From: Syncephalastrum monosporum B8922
Lineage: Eukaryota; Mucoromycota; Mucoromycetes; Mucorales; Syncephalastraceae
Length of the DNA: 64,000 nucleotides
Direction: 5' to 3'
Assembly (NCBI GenBank): GCA_000697355.1
Contig: JNEN01001261.1
Coordinates: 1-64,000, forward strand
Shown here: piece after piece, positions 35,066-47,551 of the stretch
Numbering within the stretch: the first letter of the stretch is position 1
How the letters are laid out: every line of letters starts with the position of its first letter
Notes under the pieces: model-generated
What the model was told of the DNA's origin: nothing
Databases searched by the model: none
Seen by the model: the letters and a program-made list of their open reading frames with translations, nothing else
Program-made: the position numbers and the translations under genes

Positions 35066-36107
35066 CTTAGTATACATCGGAAGAAGGTTAGTGATGTCCA
35101 AGATAAATACCCTAAAAGTCGCAACTTTCCACCGAAGAGGGTGATGAGAAAGCCATGAGAAAGTCATCAAAGCGCTGCTCATCCTGACCTATACCATGGT
35201 GTACACGCTTCATATACTAATTGAATATGAAGAATTGCGTACTTCCTCGCGATAACATAGTAGACGTATTCCTGTATATCGAAGGAATACGAAAAAGATG
35301 CTCCAAAAAGATGCTTCGGGATTTTGATCGAAATAAAGATGGAGAAAGATCTACATGCAGCTCCTTGACGGCCAAACGTTATCAAGTATCGATTGCGAGC
35401 AAGTTCTAGCCATATAGCAAGCAAGTTTTAGCTGTTACGTGGCGGCGACCGTGAAGTGGTCTCGAAGATATACTGGCAGTGCATACAGACGACAGTGATA
35501 GTGATAGCACCCGTGATGATGAGGAAGGAGGAGAGGAAGTACCATGTTGGAATTTTTCAGAATGTATCAGGACCTCTACAAAGAATGCAGCATTATGCAT
35601 CACGTGCGTAAACAGCGATCTAAAAGTGCTATAAAAGACTCCAGAAAGCAACGATGGCAACAGGAAGCGAAACGGCGCGGAAGGCAGCGAGGCTATATCT
35701 TAGGATACGGAAGGCACCCAAATGCAAGAAAAGACACTAAAAGGTTTCATTAGGCCCCAAAAAGCCCCCAGTAACCCTTCCAAACATTTGATGAGTCTTT
35801 ACAGGCCCCAAAAGCTAGGGGCTTTCCAGATCTGACTTAGCTAGACCCGAGTATGGATTAGTGATATGTTATAGCATCAATGAAAGTTAAGTACGGTGTA
35901 CTATCGATAAGGGCTCCTGCGCGTAACATTTGAGAAAGTCGAATGGGGAGGGAATGCCTGAAACGCGGCACAGTAAGGGTACAGCCAGCGCGGCTGCAAT
36001 TGAGCATTACTATTTAGGCAACTACGAAAAAGAGAATTCCGTTCAGTCGCGTCCAATACCGACCGTATGATTATCCTCACTCTTTCCCTTCTTTATTCCA
36101 GTCTCTC
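35066..36107. other. Intergenic region, no gene seen
   Basis: About 1 kb. GGCCCCAAAAAGCCCCCAG and GGCCCCAAAAGC near 35754-35820 form a small imperfect repeat. The short frame 35544-35753 is basic and has no recognised domain. The last part is the gamma-tubulin promoter. Confidence 0.4.
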
Positions 36108-38035
36108 ATGCCACGCGAGATAATTACCCTTCAAGCTGGCCAATGCGGCAACCAGAGTATGTCATTGCTTTCTTTTGAACTAAATGACCGCTCACATTCT
36201 GCTTGAAAAAGTCGGTAGCGAATTCTGGCGTCAAATCTGCGCAGAACACGGCATTAGCAGAGATGGTACCTTGGAAGACTTTGCCACCGAAGGCGGCGAT
36301 AGAAAGGACGTCTTCTTTTATCAGGCACGTTGCTCTCAGTGAACCGTGAAACACACGCACGGACATTCTTACGTGGTCTATACAGGCAGACGACGAACAC
36401 TACATTCCGCGAGCGATCTTGCTTGATCTGGAGCCAAGAGTACGCAAAATAAGAGACAGACTTCTTTACTTGGAAGCTTACTTTACTGTCTCCGTTTGAT
36501 AGGTTATCAACAACATTCGCGATTCGCCCTATGCCAACCTGTACAACCCAGAAAACATCCTCACCTCCAACGAAGGTGGTGGCGCAGGCAACATCTGGGC
36601 GCACGGATACTCTCAGGGCGAGACAGTGTACGAGGATATCATTGATATGGTTGATCGCGAAGCCGATGGAAGCGATTCACTCGAGGTAAACGATGGACAA
36701 CTGGGCATGGCTATTTATGTCTGGCTGATGTTTCTCAGGGTTTCATGCTGCTGCACTCGATTGCAGGTGGTACAGGCAGTGGTCTGGGCTCATTTCTACT
36801 TGAACGTCTCAATGATCGCTACCCAAAGAAACTTATACAGACCTATTCTGTCTTTCCCAACTCGGAGGAGGTCTCCGATATCGTTGTACAGCCTTATAAC
36901 AGCATGTTGACCCTCAAGCGCCTGACTTGTAATGCCGACAGTGTGGTCAGTACAAAAGTTGCGATTGTTGGTCAACTGGTCTGATATTTCTATGGGCAGG
37001 TCGTACTTGACAACGCAGCACTCGCGCGCATCGCAACTGACAGACTCCATATCGCTAACCCCAGTTTCGAACAAACAAATCAACTGGTACACGTCTCTAT
37101 CAACGAGCTGCTTTGGCTTGACTCTCTCACACATATAATACAGGTATCGACCGTCATGTCAGCAAGCACAACCACACTCCGCTATCCAGGCTATATGAAC
37201 AATGATTTGGTCGGCATCGTCTCCTCTCTGATTCCTACTCCCCGCTGCCATTTCTTGACCACAGCATACACACCTTTCTCAAGCGAGCAGGTCGACCGCG
37301 TAAGTATTGTGGACCGCAGACGGTCCGGTCAACTGAACTGCTTTTTGTCTTTTAGGCAAAAACGATCCGAAAAACGACTGTGCTCGACGTCATGCGCCGC
37401 TTGCTCCAACCCAAGAACCGTATGGTATCCACCGTCCCATCCAAACGCAGTTGTTACATTTCCGTCCTTGATATTATTCAAGGGGAAGTTGACCCAACCG
37501 ATGTAAGGGAATACTTGATACATAACAACCAACAGATTTCTTATGGAGGGTGGCTAGGTACACAAATCCTTGCTTCGCATCCGCGAGCGGCGTCTTGCTC
37601 AGTTTATACCATGGGGCCCTGCTAGTATCCAGGTCGCTCTGTCCAAGAAATCACCTTATGTTCAAACGCCACATCGTGTCAGCGGTCTCATGCTTGCGAA
37701 CCATACTAGCATAGCTTCCGTAAGCAGATATCTCTTTGTATGGAAGGCCTTGATATCTGACTTTTTCATGTAGCTCTTCCAACGGACATGTGATCAATTT
37801 GATCGACTGCGGAAGCGAAACGCCTTCTTGGAACAATACCGGAAACATCCCATGTTTTCTGACGGTCTCGAGGAGTTTGATGACTCTCGGCAAATCGTCC
37901 AGGACCTGATTGAGGAGTATCAAGCCTGTGAGACGCCGGATTATGTCAAATATGTAAGGTCTTTTGGATGATATATCACATGCTGGATATTGACAAGAAT
38001 GTGTACAGGGTACCAAGGACCAAATGGAAGAGTAG
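36108..38035 (+). CDS. TUBG: Gamma-tubulin
   Basis: Eleven exons: 36108-36156, 36212-36324, 36386-36439, 36503-36685, 36739-36945, 37000-37086, 37144-37299, 37356-37502, 37558-37719, 37774-37953, 38009-38035; 454 aa. It begins [20 protein letters not shown] and has [20 protein letters not shown], the GTP-loop [28 protein letters not shown] and [20 protein letters not shown], all specific to gamma- rather than beta-tubulin. It nucleates microtubules at spindle pole bodies in a complex with GCP proteins. Intron 2 is best read with a GC donor (CAG|GCACGT) because that gives the invariant QADDEHY; a GT alternative four bases on would change the first Asp to His. The final exon encodes only eight residues. 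The gene is intron-dense compared with its neighbours. Confidence 0.96.
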
Positions 38036-38312
38036 ATCCTTCCTTTATAGCATATACACGCCTACACAACCACCTTCTATGCATTTAAAAATATATCGTT
38101 TGCTTTCCTTCTTTTGCAGATCCAAGGTTGACAATCTCCATTCAACAATAAGCATCAAACCAGTTTCTTGTCGGACAGTACGTAGCGAGGTATATATATC
38201 TTAAGCAAGAGGAGACATGTGTCCTGCTTAATAATCTATGGATAGTACAACTTAGTAGGGGGAATGTGGAGAGTTATCAATTTGTGGCTGAACGAGGAAG
38301 CCCTGCGCTTGT
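38036..38312. other. Gamma-tubulin 3' region
   Basis: No gene; AT-rich with GAGGTATATATATCTTAAG. Probably 3' UTR plus distal promoter of the next gene. Confidence 0.4.
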
Positions 38313-38369
38313 GTAATTTAAGCTAAAGCCACTGGCGGGCGCGTCTGTGTAATTTAGGCTAAAGCCACT
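38313..38369 (+). promoter_or_regulatory. Tandem 24-bp direct repeat in the RPC82 promoter
   Basis: TGTGTAATTTA(A/G)GCTAAAGCCACT occurs twice, at 38313-38336 and 38346-38369, differing at one base and separated by a GC-rich 9-bp spacer. It ends 27 bp before the RPC82 start codon. The tight spacing suggests a duplicated factor-binding site. Confidence 0.45.
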
Positions 38370-38395
38370 CACCTCTCTTCCCTTGCTACCTAAAA

Positions 38396-40464
38396 ATGTC
38401 CTTTGAGGCACGGTTATGCAGAGAAATCGTCGAGGAAGACTTTGGCTGCTTCGCTTCGGTAGGATAGAATGGATACTATTGTCCTAAGGACGACAAGGCA
38501 CTTATACTCCTTTTTTTTTTTCTGTATTGTTAATAGAATGTAGTCAGTCAACTCCTACTCAAAGGTCGATTGACACTCGGTGACCTTGTTCGGTTCACCA
38601 AGTTGACACAACGCCAAGTACGGTCGAGTCTCGTCATCATGATTCAACACGGCTTTGTCTTTTTCAATGAACCCAACGAGGGTGAGCGTGGTCCCACTTT
38701 TTATCAGGCAGATCCCGTCTTGATCTCGATGCGTTTACGCATTGGTGCCATTCTCAGAGTTACCGAAGAAGAGTATGGCGCAGAGGTAACACCTTTCGCT
38801 CTCTTGGTCTTCGAACGGACAACGATAGACTTATCGCTCTAATCCTTACTTTATTTTAGGCAGCTACGGTGTGCAAACTCATGTTTACCTACGGCCGACT
38901 TCGGATCGAAAACGTGCGCGAATGGGTCAGGGAAAACGACAGCAAATCCAAAAATCGTATGTCTCGAGCGACACAAATCCTCTGTACTCGTCTGTATCTA
39001 ACTCATATCGGTCGGTTACTAGGGGTCAACGAATATACCAAAGCATTCACAGAGTTGGCCTCGGCTGGCTTCATCAAGGCCGTCCTGCCTGAACATAGTC
39101 GATCCACCACCGACCGATACCTCGATGCACGCGAAAAAGAATCTCAGAAATACACCATCATGACCGCCAAAGACATGGCTGCCGTCAAGGCGGCTGCACA
39201 AGCCCAAGTCGATGCTGAATACACGCTTTCTGAAACACTCGGCATGGTAATCCATTCCCCTTGGTTGGATGCTGCGGACAACTCACTCGACCATTAGAAA
39301 CGTAAAGCAGTGGATCCCATGGGTGCGGCATACAAGGTAAAGCATGACTGGAAAGTGGGCTTGGGAAGTATCGGGTGTACTCAATATACATATTGTATCT
39401 CAGAGGGCCGCAGTCGATACTGTAGTAGAGATCGACGAGTCTTACTTCTTCGCCATCAACTACGAAAAGTTCAATATGACTTTCCGCAACAACGTAAGTC
39501 GATGCATCCCGCTGAGGAATATAGCAAGCTGAAGATATGAATCAGGCCATCGTGGAATATGCGACCGAACGCATCAACCGGTCTGCAGGTGATGTCGTTA
39601 AGGCGTTCTTGGATTTTGGCCGTGATAAAATGAAGCGTCTTGATGAAGAAGAATCACGTATGTTGGGAAACAAATGCGAAACCACCTGATCAGGCAACGT
39701 AACTCACCCCATACTTGACCACATATTTAGCGTCGGCATCTCCCATCCATATTGGCAATATCATTCCGTCCGAGGTCCTTGCACGACACGATATTGCGCT
39801 GCCGCCGGACCCGGTTGAACCCAACCGCCGGCCCTCACCGCAGGAAATCGTGAAGGCGTACATTATGCTCCTCCGCACCGACCAAGCTGGCTTCATCCGC
39901 AACGCCGACGAGCGTGGTGCCAACCAATACGCTGTCAATTTTGCCAAGCTGCGCGATACGATGAAACGTCGCATCTTTGAGGGTCTCTTGCGCGAAAAGT
40001 ACGGCGTCGCGACTTGCCGCCTCGTCCGCATCCTCCTCGACAAGGGCAAGCTCGACGAGGGCCAACTCACCAAGCTCGCTATGCTGCCTGCCAAGGAGAC
40101 CCGCGAGAAGCTCGGTCTCCTCAACCAGGCCGGTGTTGTCGAGATTCAGGAAATCCCAAAGACGGCCGACCGCGCACCCGGTCGCACCTTTTACCTCTGG
40201 TACGTCCCGCTCGACAAGTGCTACCATGAGCTGTTAGTCGAAACCTACCGCGCGATTGGTAATCTGCAGCAGCGAAAACGTGAGGAGCTCAAAATTCGGA
40301 ACCGCCTACTTGACAAATTGAACCGTGAGGATGTCATGAACGATATGAGTTTGCTTGGCCCGGCGGATCAGGAGGAACTCAAGCTGATGGAAAAAGTTTT
40401 GCTCCGGATTGAGACTTCCAAGAAGCGTCTGGATGAGATGATCATGATCCTGCGCGACTTCTAA
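38396..40464 (+). CDS. RPC82: RNA polymerase III subunit RPC82 (RPC3)
   Basis: Eight exons: 38396-38458, 38537-38785, 38860-38956, 39023-39246, 39298-39336, 39404-39493, 39546-39657, 39731-40464; 535 aa. N-terminal winged helix (CREIVEEDFGCFAS, then NVVSQLLLKGRLTLGDLVRF across intron 1), FVFFNEPNEG, VCKLMFTYGRLRIENV, and in the last exon IVKAYIMLLRTDQAGFIRN, KLRDTMKRRIFEGLLREKYG and the conserved tail DEMIMILRDF. It belongs to the Pol III-specific subcomplex (C82/C34/C31) that recruits the enzyme to TFIIIB at tRNA and 5S genes in the nucleus. The start ATG follows a TAAAA context and gives the expected SFEARLCREI beginning. Confidence 0.93.
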
Positions 40465-40659
40465 TTCTACTTTCTTTTTTTTTTTCCTTCTTGTGTATAG
40501 CAACAGATTCCATTTTTTTGGTTGGTCAGGTGTCAAAAATTTGCATGAGAAAACTCTCTTTTCTTTCCAAAAGCATAAATATCATCATAACCCATCCACA
40601 GTATAATCTTTTTTATTTCTCTTTATTTCCCACATTGAAGCAAAACACGAAAACAGAAC

Positions 40660-42856
40660 ATGGAACGTCGTATGCAATATAAAAGAAACAGTATTCCTCG
40701 TACGCCAGAGGAGCTTCACCAGCGGCGTCGTCTTTTTGACGAGTCGTTGCGACGCAAACATCGCGAACAGCTCATTACTGCAAAGCGATTCCGCAACTTG
40801 ACACGCCAAGAGGAGCGCGAAAGCACAGGCGAGCCTTCGCCTTCTCCTCCGCCCGCACTGGTTGAGCATGACGAGGACATTGACCCTTACTACCGCTTGA
40901 CCACCGACCAAGTCAATGACCTCGCCCGTGATCTCAAAAGCACAGACAAGGACCGTCGCGCAGACGCCTTGCAATACCTCAGCAAGTTTGTGGTCGAGCC
41001 CGCGCAGGCTCTCATCGATTACATTGTTCAAGGCGATTGTATCGACACCTTGACAGTAAGATCCAGCTGCTATAGAAACATACAGTGTCACGTTCTCACA
41101 ATGAAATGAAAATGATGTAGCATATGCTGACCGGAACCGACGCGGAGGAGCAATTGCGCACGGTTCAAACCATTTCCAGTAAGTCAGATGCTTTATTTGA
41201 GCAAGAAGGCCGGTTTCATTGATCTCATATACATTGGTGAAGATATCGCGGCCGGCCCTTATGATCTCTGGATCAAATCGGTTTCCACCGTTCCCCTGCT
41301 CGTGTCTTTCCTCGACTCAGATAATGTCGTACGCTTTCTTTCTCCTTCACTGTTGTATTTCGTTACTTTTTCGCCATATTCATTCGCCCTTCGTTCTCCC
41401 TGCTTTTTCCATAGACGTTGAAGGAAATGGCAGCCGGTGCATTGGGAAATATGGCGGCTGAAGACTTGGGGGATAACACGACGGAGGACGACGAAGTCCG
41501 CACCATGATCAGGAACAATGGAGCAGTGCAGCCCTTGGTCCACATGCTGGATACATCCGTACGTGAGCCAATATAATATCAGGCAGCAACAAAAAAAGGC
41601 TCACTGCTGGGTTGTAGGATCCAGGCATGGTCCAGTCCGCTTGCTTTGCCCTCGCCAACCTTTCACGCGGCACAGAGCACCAGTTGCACGAATTCTTTGA
41701 GGCTGGTATCGGACCACGTCTGCTTCACCATTTGGAAGAAGACACGGTAATCTCATATACCTACCTGGACACGGTTAGAGAATGCCTGAGGACTCACTGA
41801 GGTTTTGTATAGGTGGACACCATCACCGAAGTGTGCTGGGTGCTTAGCTACTTGACTTCTGCATCAGAAATGTTTCGGCGCGATATTATGAATCACAATG
41901 CTGCTGCACTTCTCGTATGTTATTTTCCACGTTAAACTTCCGCACGACTTCTGCGCTTACATTGTTTTTTCTAAAATTCATAGATGCGCGATTTGCGAAA
42001 CTTGTCCGACGAAGGGCCTGCTGTCTTGCCCGTATTGCGTACCATTGGTAATTTATGCGGTGGACCGGACGAGTATATTCAAAACTTCCTGGATCAACCC
42101 CGCTTCATGCATTATCTGCTTGCCCTGACGCGCGCCGACCACAGGTAATTCATGCCACTATGTCGGATGTCACCTGCTCATCCTCTCCATACAGAGTGGT
42201 CAAGAAGGAGACGTTGTGGGTCCTCTCCAATATCACGGCTGCGTAAGTCTCCTGCCAGACTCTCATAGAGACACGCGGGGCTCATCTTATCTTGCTTTTC
42301 ATCAGGAAACGGCCTGAAATCATCAAGACCGTGGTCGAAGAAGGTGCTATGGAGTGTTTGTCGGACAGTCTGGAGCACAACGGAGCGTTCGACATTCGCA
42401 AGGGGGTAAATTGTCTTTTGTTGCTCATGATTCTTTCTGAAACATCTGCCTGACCCGTTGAGTTACTTATGTAGGCTGCTACATGCTTGTTAAACCTTGC
42501 GTACCATGGCGAAAAGTACACGGACAAGATGCCGCACCAGAAGCTCTTGCCAGGTAGGGCTTTACCGCTCCTGCTTAAGGAGTTGGACTCACCATAGCAT
42601 AGGCTTTCTGGAGCTCATTCGGTCTGAAGATGCCGATCTCATGACGTTGGGTCTGTCCTACGTCGATATCCTCTTGCACCGTGTTCAGAAAGGCAGAGAG
42701 CTTATTGAGATTTCGGACTGCATGCGTGTCTTGGGCTCGGTCAATCCCGTACCTGATACGGAACTGTATCATTATGCGAACAAGCTTGTTGACGAATTCT
42801 ATCAAGAAACGCCCGCCATGGATGCTATCGCAGATCCCCAAGCAGCAGCCACCTGA
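40660..42856 (+). CDS. Importin-alpha-like armadillo-repeat protein
   Basis: Eleven exons: 40660-41055, 41121-41178, 41243-41328, 41415-41558, 41618-41746, 41813-41914, 41984-42144, 42195-42242, 42306-42405, 42475-42553, 42603-42856; 518 aa. The N-terminus is basic and resembles an importin-beta-binding region (RRRLFDESLRRKHREQLITA, KRFRNLTRQEERE). Then come armadillo repeats: KEMAAGALGNMAAE, VQSACFALANLSRG, ITEVCWVLSYLTSASE, LPVLRTIGNLCGGPDEY, KKETLWVLSNITAAK, GAATCLLNLAYHGEK. The W..N pattern of classical importin-alpha (WxxxN) is kept in WVLSYL and WVLSNI only, so this is a divergent member, possibly closer to TMCO6-like proteins than to the main karyopherin SRP1. Likely role: nuclear-import adaptor or related scaffold. 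Confidence 0.8.
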
Positions 42857-43031
42857 ATGTAGGATGATTTCGTCTTTCTTGTTTTCTCTACTGTCCGTTT
42901 CTTCCTTTTTTTTCCTTTTTTATATTGCTTTGTTGAGATGTGAAAAGAAAATGGTGAAAATGAGGAAAATCTGTCTATATTTGATATGATTACAGAATGA
43001 TGAGGGAATGAATGGCGGTTCTAATGTCGAT

Positions 43032-43729
43032 CTATGCACGGTAAACTTTCTCGCAGCGTTGGACAAAGGCTTGGAACATCGCCTTGGAGACCTGGTCAAA
43101 GAATACATTTGAGGCTTGAGCATGCAAAGGCGATGCGAACTCAAAGGCAATTTTGAAATCGACATAGCATGATGGGTGTAACTCAGGGGAAGCAATATTT
43201 TGGTTTGGCACATTGGGTCGGAAATGCCACGTTGTCACCAGTTCCTTGAATAACGTTGCATCTGCAGATACAGCCTAGATACGTTTACGAGATTACCATT
43301 TAGCATTGCTTGGCGCCTGCTTTTCTGCTGTGTATTTTCTCTACCTGGACGAAGGAGGGATCGACACAAGTCACCTCGGACATGTATTTCTCCTCAAACA
43401 TTTTGAACCCTACGCCGAGCTCGCCTCGAAACTTTTTTGCGCCTTTCACGTCAGCCTTTGGATGACTGTACACCCGTGAAAAGTTGCAGAAGGGTACAAA
43501 CTGCTCGTAATCCCGGACATTCGACACGACATCGTACACTTGCTTTTGTGAAAAACTATCAAGGAAATGTCAGACAATGGTGGTCTCCAATTCTGGAGCA
43601 GCTCACTCACTTTAACAACCGAGATTCAGCATATTCTTTTCTGCTCGAGAGGTCAGGAAGAGGAAGTGAAAAGAAAGAGCGTGTCCATTGTCGCTGAGCA
43701 AGGCACGGTCGCTGGAGAAGTCGCAACAT
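43032..43729 (-). CDS. COQ10: COQ10 coenzyme Q-binding protein
   Basis: Three exons on the minus strand: 43729-43611, 43555-43345, 43274-43032; 190 aa. Exon 1 encodes an Arg-rich amphipathic mitochondrial leader (MLRLLQRPCLAQRQWTRSFF). The START/polyketide-cyclase fold follows: SQKQVYDVVSNVRDYEQFVP across intron 1, FKMFEEKYMSEVTCVDPSFV, WHFRPN, VDFKIAFEFASPLH and a C-terminal helix. COQ10 binds ubiquinone in the mitochondrial matrix and is needed for efficient Q synthesis and delivery to the respiratory chain. It converges with the armadillo gene, 175 bp between stops. Confidence 0.94.
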
Positions 43730-45046
43730 GGAAAAGCAACAAATGACAGTTAATGCTGCCCAATCACATTGGACAATGCTCAACCCTCCCCCTTCCTTCG
43801 GGCGGCGTTTATTTATTTTACCAGCTGGATCAAAATCACTCGCAACTTATGCGGAGTCCTCGAAGAATTCTATATGCTGCTTTTCACTGCCATTGTGTTA
43901 CTGCTGCCATCGTGGTTTGTTGACGGTGACCTAGCGAATGATTGGGGTCTGCCATTATCCAGAGCTCCAAATATCCCCTGTGACGGACGCTTCGGATTGC
44001 GTAATGTCCACCACTTTGACAAGCAAAAACGTTGAGAGCATAGCTTTTATCTGCTCATCTATAAACCGCCAACAACATTTGTGTATTCAACCTATCTTTT
44101 TTTTTCTCATTGATGACTGTCCACAGTTCTACTGTTGTCAAACATGAGCACAGTACAAGCAGGCATCATTGCAATCTTTGGCAACCCAAGCCGGTTGGAT
44201 GATATCGTTTTGAGCACTCTTAATGCAGCCTGAGGCACTCTACTTCGATTATATTAATATTGTTGATTAGCGCAATGATTATAAATGGTCGTTGAAATAC
44301 CCTACTTGGAAACAATCTATGGATTCTGTAACAAGCTGTTTTCATCAGAACCCCGCTTCTTGAACGTTTGTTTGTCCGAATTCATAGCTGATAACATGCG
44401 ACCCACTTGTATTTATCCGGGTCCATCCAGTGTGACTCGGATCTGCAGGTCACCCTGGTGTGGTGGATTTTCGTCGTGCGACCCTGACGTGACAATGCAA
44501 GACTCGTGTTGTTGTTCCGAAGGAGTCTGCATCGCATTGGATAATCGGTCTGGATATCAGTACTCGAAAAAAAAAGTTTTCATGTTGCTTTCGCCACTTT
44601 AGAGGGGGTTCTGAACACTTGAACATACATGGAACGTTTTCGAGATGATCGTTCGTGACAGCCTGCAGCAAGTAGGGATGTTGGGGTGATGGAGTTTAAA
44701 TGGGCCCCTTTTGAGCTTTTTAGTCAGAGAACCAAAAAAATATCAACTCGCGGCGCACACATGCAACAGAGGCTTCAACTGATTCATGGCCTTGGCTCTG
44801 ATGGTGCCAGAGGCTATGGTCGATATTCCATCCTTTCGCACGCTGACTCAAGTGTCAGTTGGCTATAGTTCGATCAACTGTTGCCTCGCTCTTGTATTTC
44901 TCTGCCATATATCCCAAAAGTTGTCAGAGACCATCCATCCATTCACGCCAGATACCAATTTCGACTTTCATCTGGCTTCATATAAATCAACATTACCCTT
45001 TCCTTCTTCTTCGGGTGATACGCACGGATTTATTACCTAGAATGGA
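43730..45046. other. Intergenic, start of repeat-rich island
   Basis: About 1.3 kb with no gene I can support. The frame at 44144-44233 (ATG to TGA, about 29 codons) looks like a possible gene start but does not continue. From here to 62.5 kb sequence is dominated by duplicated and decayed elements. Confidence 0.4.
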
Positions 45047-47240
45047 TGACCTATGGCTACAATCGTCTTCAGACAAGGCTGCGTGTTGGACGCTGACGGA
45101 CCCGACTGGGATGGTCCAATAGCATTTCTTACTCAGGATTTTAAAGAGCATAAAAAACGCGAAAAGCGTTTTTATGCAAAGCGGTGTCCTTTTTTTCACA
45201 CTGCCAACCTCCATTTCAACCGCTACGCATGTTTACCTCAGCGACAGTAAGCGAAATATACGACCGAAAAAATGGGTGCTCATTGCGGGATTGCTTTAGA
45301 GTTATGAAAGCCTTCAATGGCTCCCAATGTAAGGCAACTTGGGTGTCCCTCGTCCAGCAGCAGCATGAAGAAAAAATTGACTGGATCACTAGCCTGCGAT
45401 ACACTTCGCTTCGTCCAGTCGCCCGCTTCGACTGCGGTCTCGGGTCTTCACAGTTTACACTTTGGGCTTCGGACCACTCCTGTCCTCGTCATAGGCTAGC
45501 TGGTCTACGGCGCCAGAACGCCTTAGTAGCATTGAGTGGAGATACAGTATGCATATACCGAATACATGCAACTTGTATGCTATCAATGGGACGACGCGCA
45601 TATTGGTATGTGTAGAGAACGATATCAGAAAAGACACAGCTACGAATTTTTGGAGTAAAGTCTGACAACTTTTTATTATGCTTAGGACACACTATGAAGA
45701 TTTTCAAGATGGAACAAAGTCTCTGGAACGGAAGTTGCATGTCATTCATAAAGAGATCACGGGATGAAAAGTCAAAGCCAAGCACAAAACTCCTGTCGAT
45801 TGGTCTATCATCAAGCACCGAGTTGGCATACGATACGAAACGATGGCCTTTCAACGCTGGCCCTGAGCACGAGCGCACACCAACAAGCGAGGACAAGGAT
45901 TGAATGAGTACCAATCGAGCGAGGTAGGACCAAGAGAAATCAGACTGGAGAACAGAACCAGTACTGAGTCTGAAACAAGAATGATCCTACACAGGCTGGT
46001 CAGTACTCAAATACGCATAAGCATGGTACAGGTGCTGCGAACCTGAGATCGAGAACAAGACCAGGAAGACGTTGAGGAAAAGAAAACAGGAACCAAGAGA
46101 GAAAGGACAAGGTCTGTAGGATAAAAGGTAACAAGTAATCTGATGTCGTTTATTGATGAATTGAGGCTGGGTATTTACACCACAGCAGAATAATAGATGT
46201 CAAGAACAGAGACACCAAGAAACGAAGGGAAGAGACAGCAGGGAAGCGGACTCCGCGCTGAGGTAGCGTGAAGGACACACTGGAAGGACAGGACGGCGGC
46301 CATGATCCGGTTAAAGCTACGCGTAAATCATCCTGCACTTTACCCCATCAATATATTTGACTGATCTGACATGATAGGCCTTCCACATCCACCCCTTCAA
46401 TCTCCACTACCTGCACGCCTTTTCAGCTTCCTCGCCTGGTTCGACTGCCGCTTCCATGGATAAACTCCCTAAAGATGTTCTGGCGAGCTTTATTCAAGGA
46501 CAGATGCAGAGAAACCGGACGCAAATAAGGCTTTTCCTTCGACGCGGATATCCAGGACGTTCTGTAAGGAGCATGTCGTTACAAACGCCTTAAACTTACA
46601 TGTGCTTGCAGGATGACAGGGCGCTATCACATATCATGCTTATCAAACCCAAAGACTACGGAAAACGGCTGACAAAAACGATCACGACAGACGGCTTGCA
46701 TGAGAAATACTCTGTGTGATCCATCGGTCACAGATCCACGACCTCAAGGAACAGATGGACAAAAAACACCAAACTCAATACCACCTTCCGCAACACCGCT
46801 CGTACCACATTAGATCGTTCAGCATACAGTAGCCGCGGATAAGTTATACGCTCGGGAGATCAAAAGGATATAACTTGGGCGAGATTACAACTTATCTGGG
46901 TATACCTTATCTGCGCGTCTACTGTATCTACTGTATAAATACTGTAGGAGGCCTGTCTCCGAGAATAAAAATCAATCTCAACGTACTTTCTGTTCGTTTG
47001 CTACAAAAAGCCAAATCATAAGACTCTGGCGGCGCGGCGCTTGTTGACGAGGGTGTTGACAGTGACCGCATAAAAAATGTGATGCCTATATATCACACCC
47101 ATTGCGTTCTCCTCGAGAAAAAGATGTGAAAAGGCAGATGAAGAGAAAAATCTGGATGAAAGCGACTTAAGATGACATATCCTCAACATACGTACGCTGA
47201 GGAAAAAGCAGAAGGCCGTCCCTCTATTTTTTGTATCATT
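45047..47240 (+). pseudogene. Decayed copy A of the PD-(D/E)XK-like gene
   Basis: Plus-strand relic of the intact gene at 47552-49481. Aligned pieces: SEIYDRKNGCSLRDCFRVMK and KATWVSLVQQQHEEKIDWI (45250-45395) match exon 1; FQDGTKSLERKLHVIHKE-like sequence (45695-45760) matches later exon 1; 46380-46570 matches exon 2 (DKLPKDVLASFIQGQMQRNR); 46619-46730 matches exon 3 (ALSHIMLIKPKDYGKRLTKT). A 46985-47140 segment then jumps from the SGGAA end of exon 3 straight to SDRIKNVMPIYHTHCV of the last exon, so the nuclease-like core is deleted. Foreign segments interrupt it at about 45393-45690, 45920-46375 and 46740-46985; the last has a TATAAATA and looks LTR-like. Stops and frame changes are frequent. 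Confidence 0.7.
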
Positions 47241-47551
47241 CGCTGATAATCAACGCGCTATACAAATATATACGTGTGCACAGTAGTAGTTCCTACAGCA
47301 TATGTTCATTTCTAGTCTACATGGCATGCACATACAGTACATTTCTATCTGACTGCTGGTAAATGATACGGCCAACCCCGTCCGCCTTGCGGCCAACACC
47401 CCCCCCCACCTAAATAAGGATCGATTTGAACCACAGCCTCTGCCGTAGCAAATATATGTGCATGCTATAAACCAGAAATAAAGATATGTTATAGAACAGC
47501 TACTGTGGATGTACCTTTTGGCTAATGCTGTGGTTATGAGCAAAAAATACT
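47241..47551. other. Spacer between inverted copies A and B
   Basis: About 310 bp between convergent relatives. CTGTGGTTCAAATCGATcc..GGCCGTATCATTTACCA (minus strand, about 47360-47440, written in two parts) recurs on the plus strand at about 50984-51035. No gene. Confidence 0.4.

Noticed and set aside
34834..35158. Lys/Arg/Glu-rich frames on both strands
   Set aside because: Purine-rich repeat sequence read in several frames; no conserved product between the two repeat copies.
35544..35753. 69-aa basic frame near 35.6 kb
   Set aside because: No domain, no splice context, and the GGCCCCAAAA-type repeats that follow suggest non-coding sequence.
44144..44233. Short frame starting ATGAGCACAGTACAAGC
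   Set aside because: About 29 codons, no splice-joined continuation or recognisable domain.
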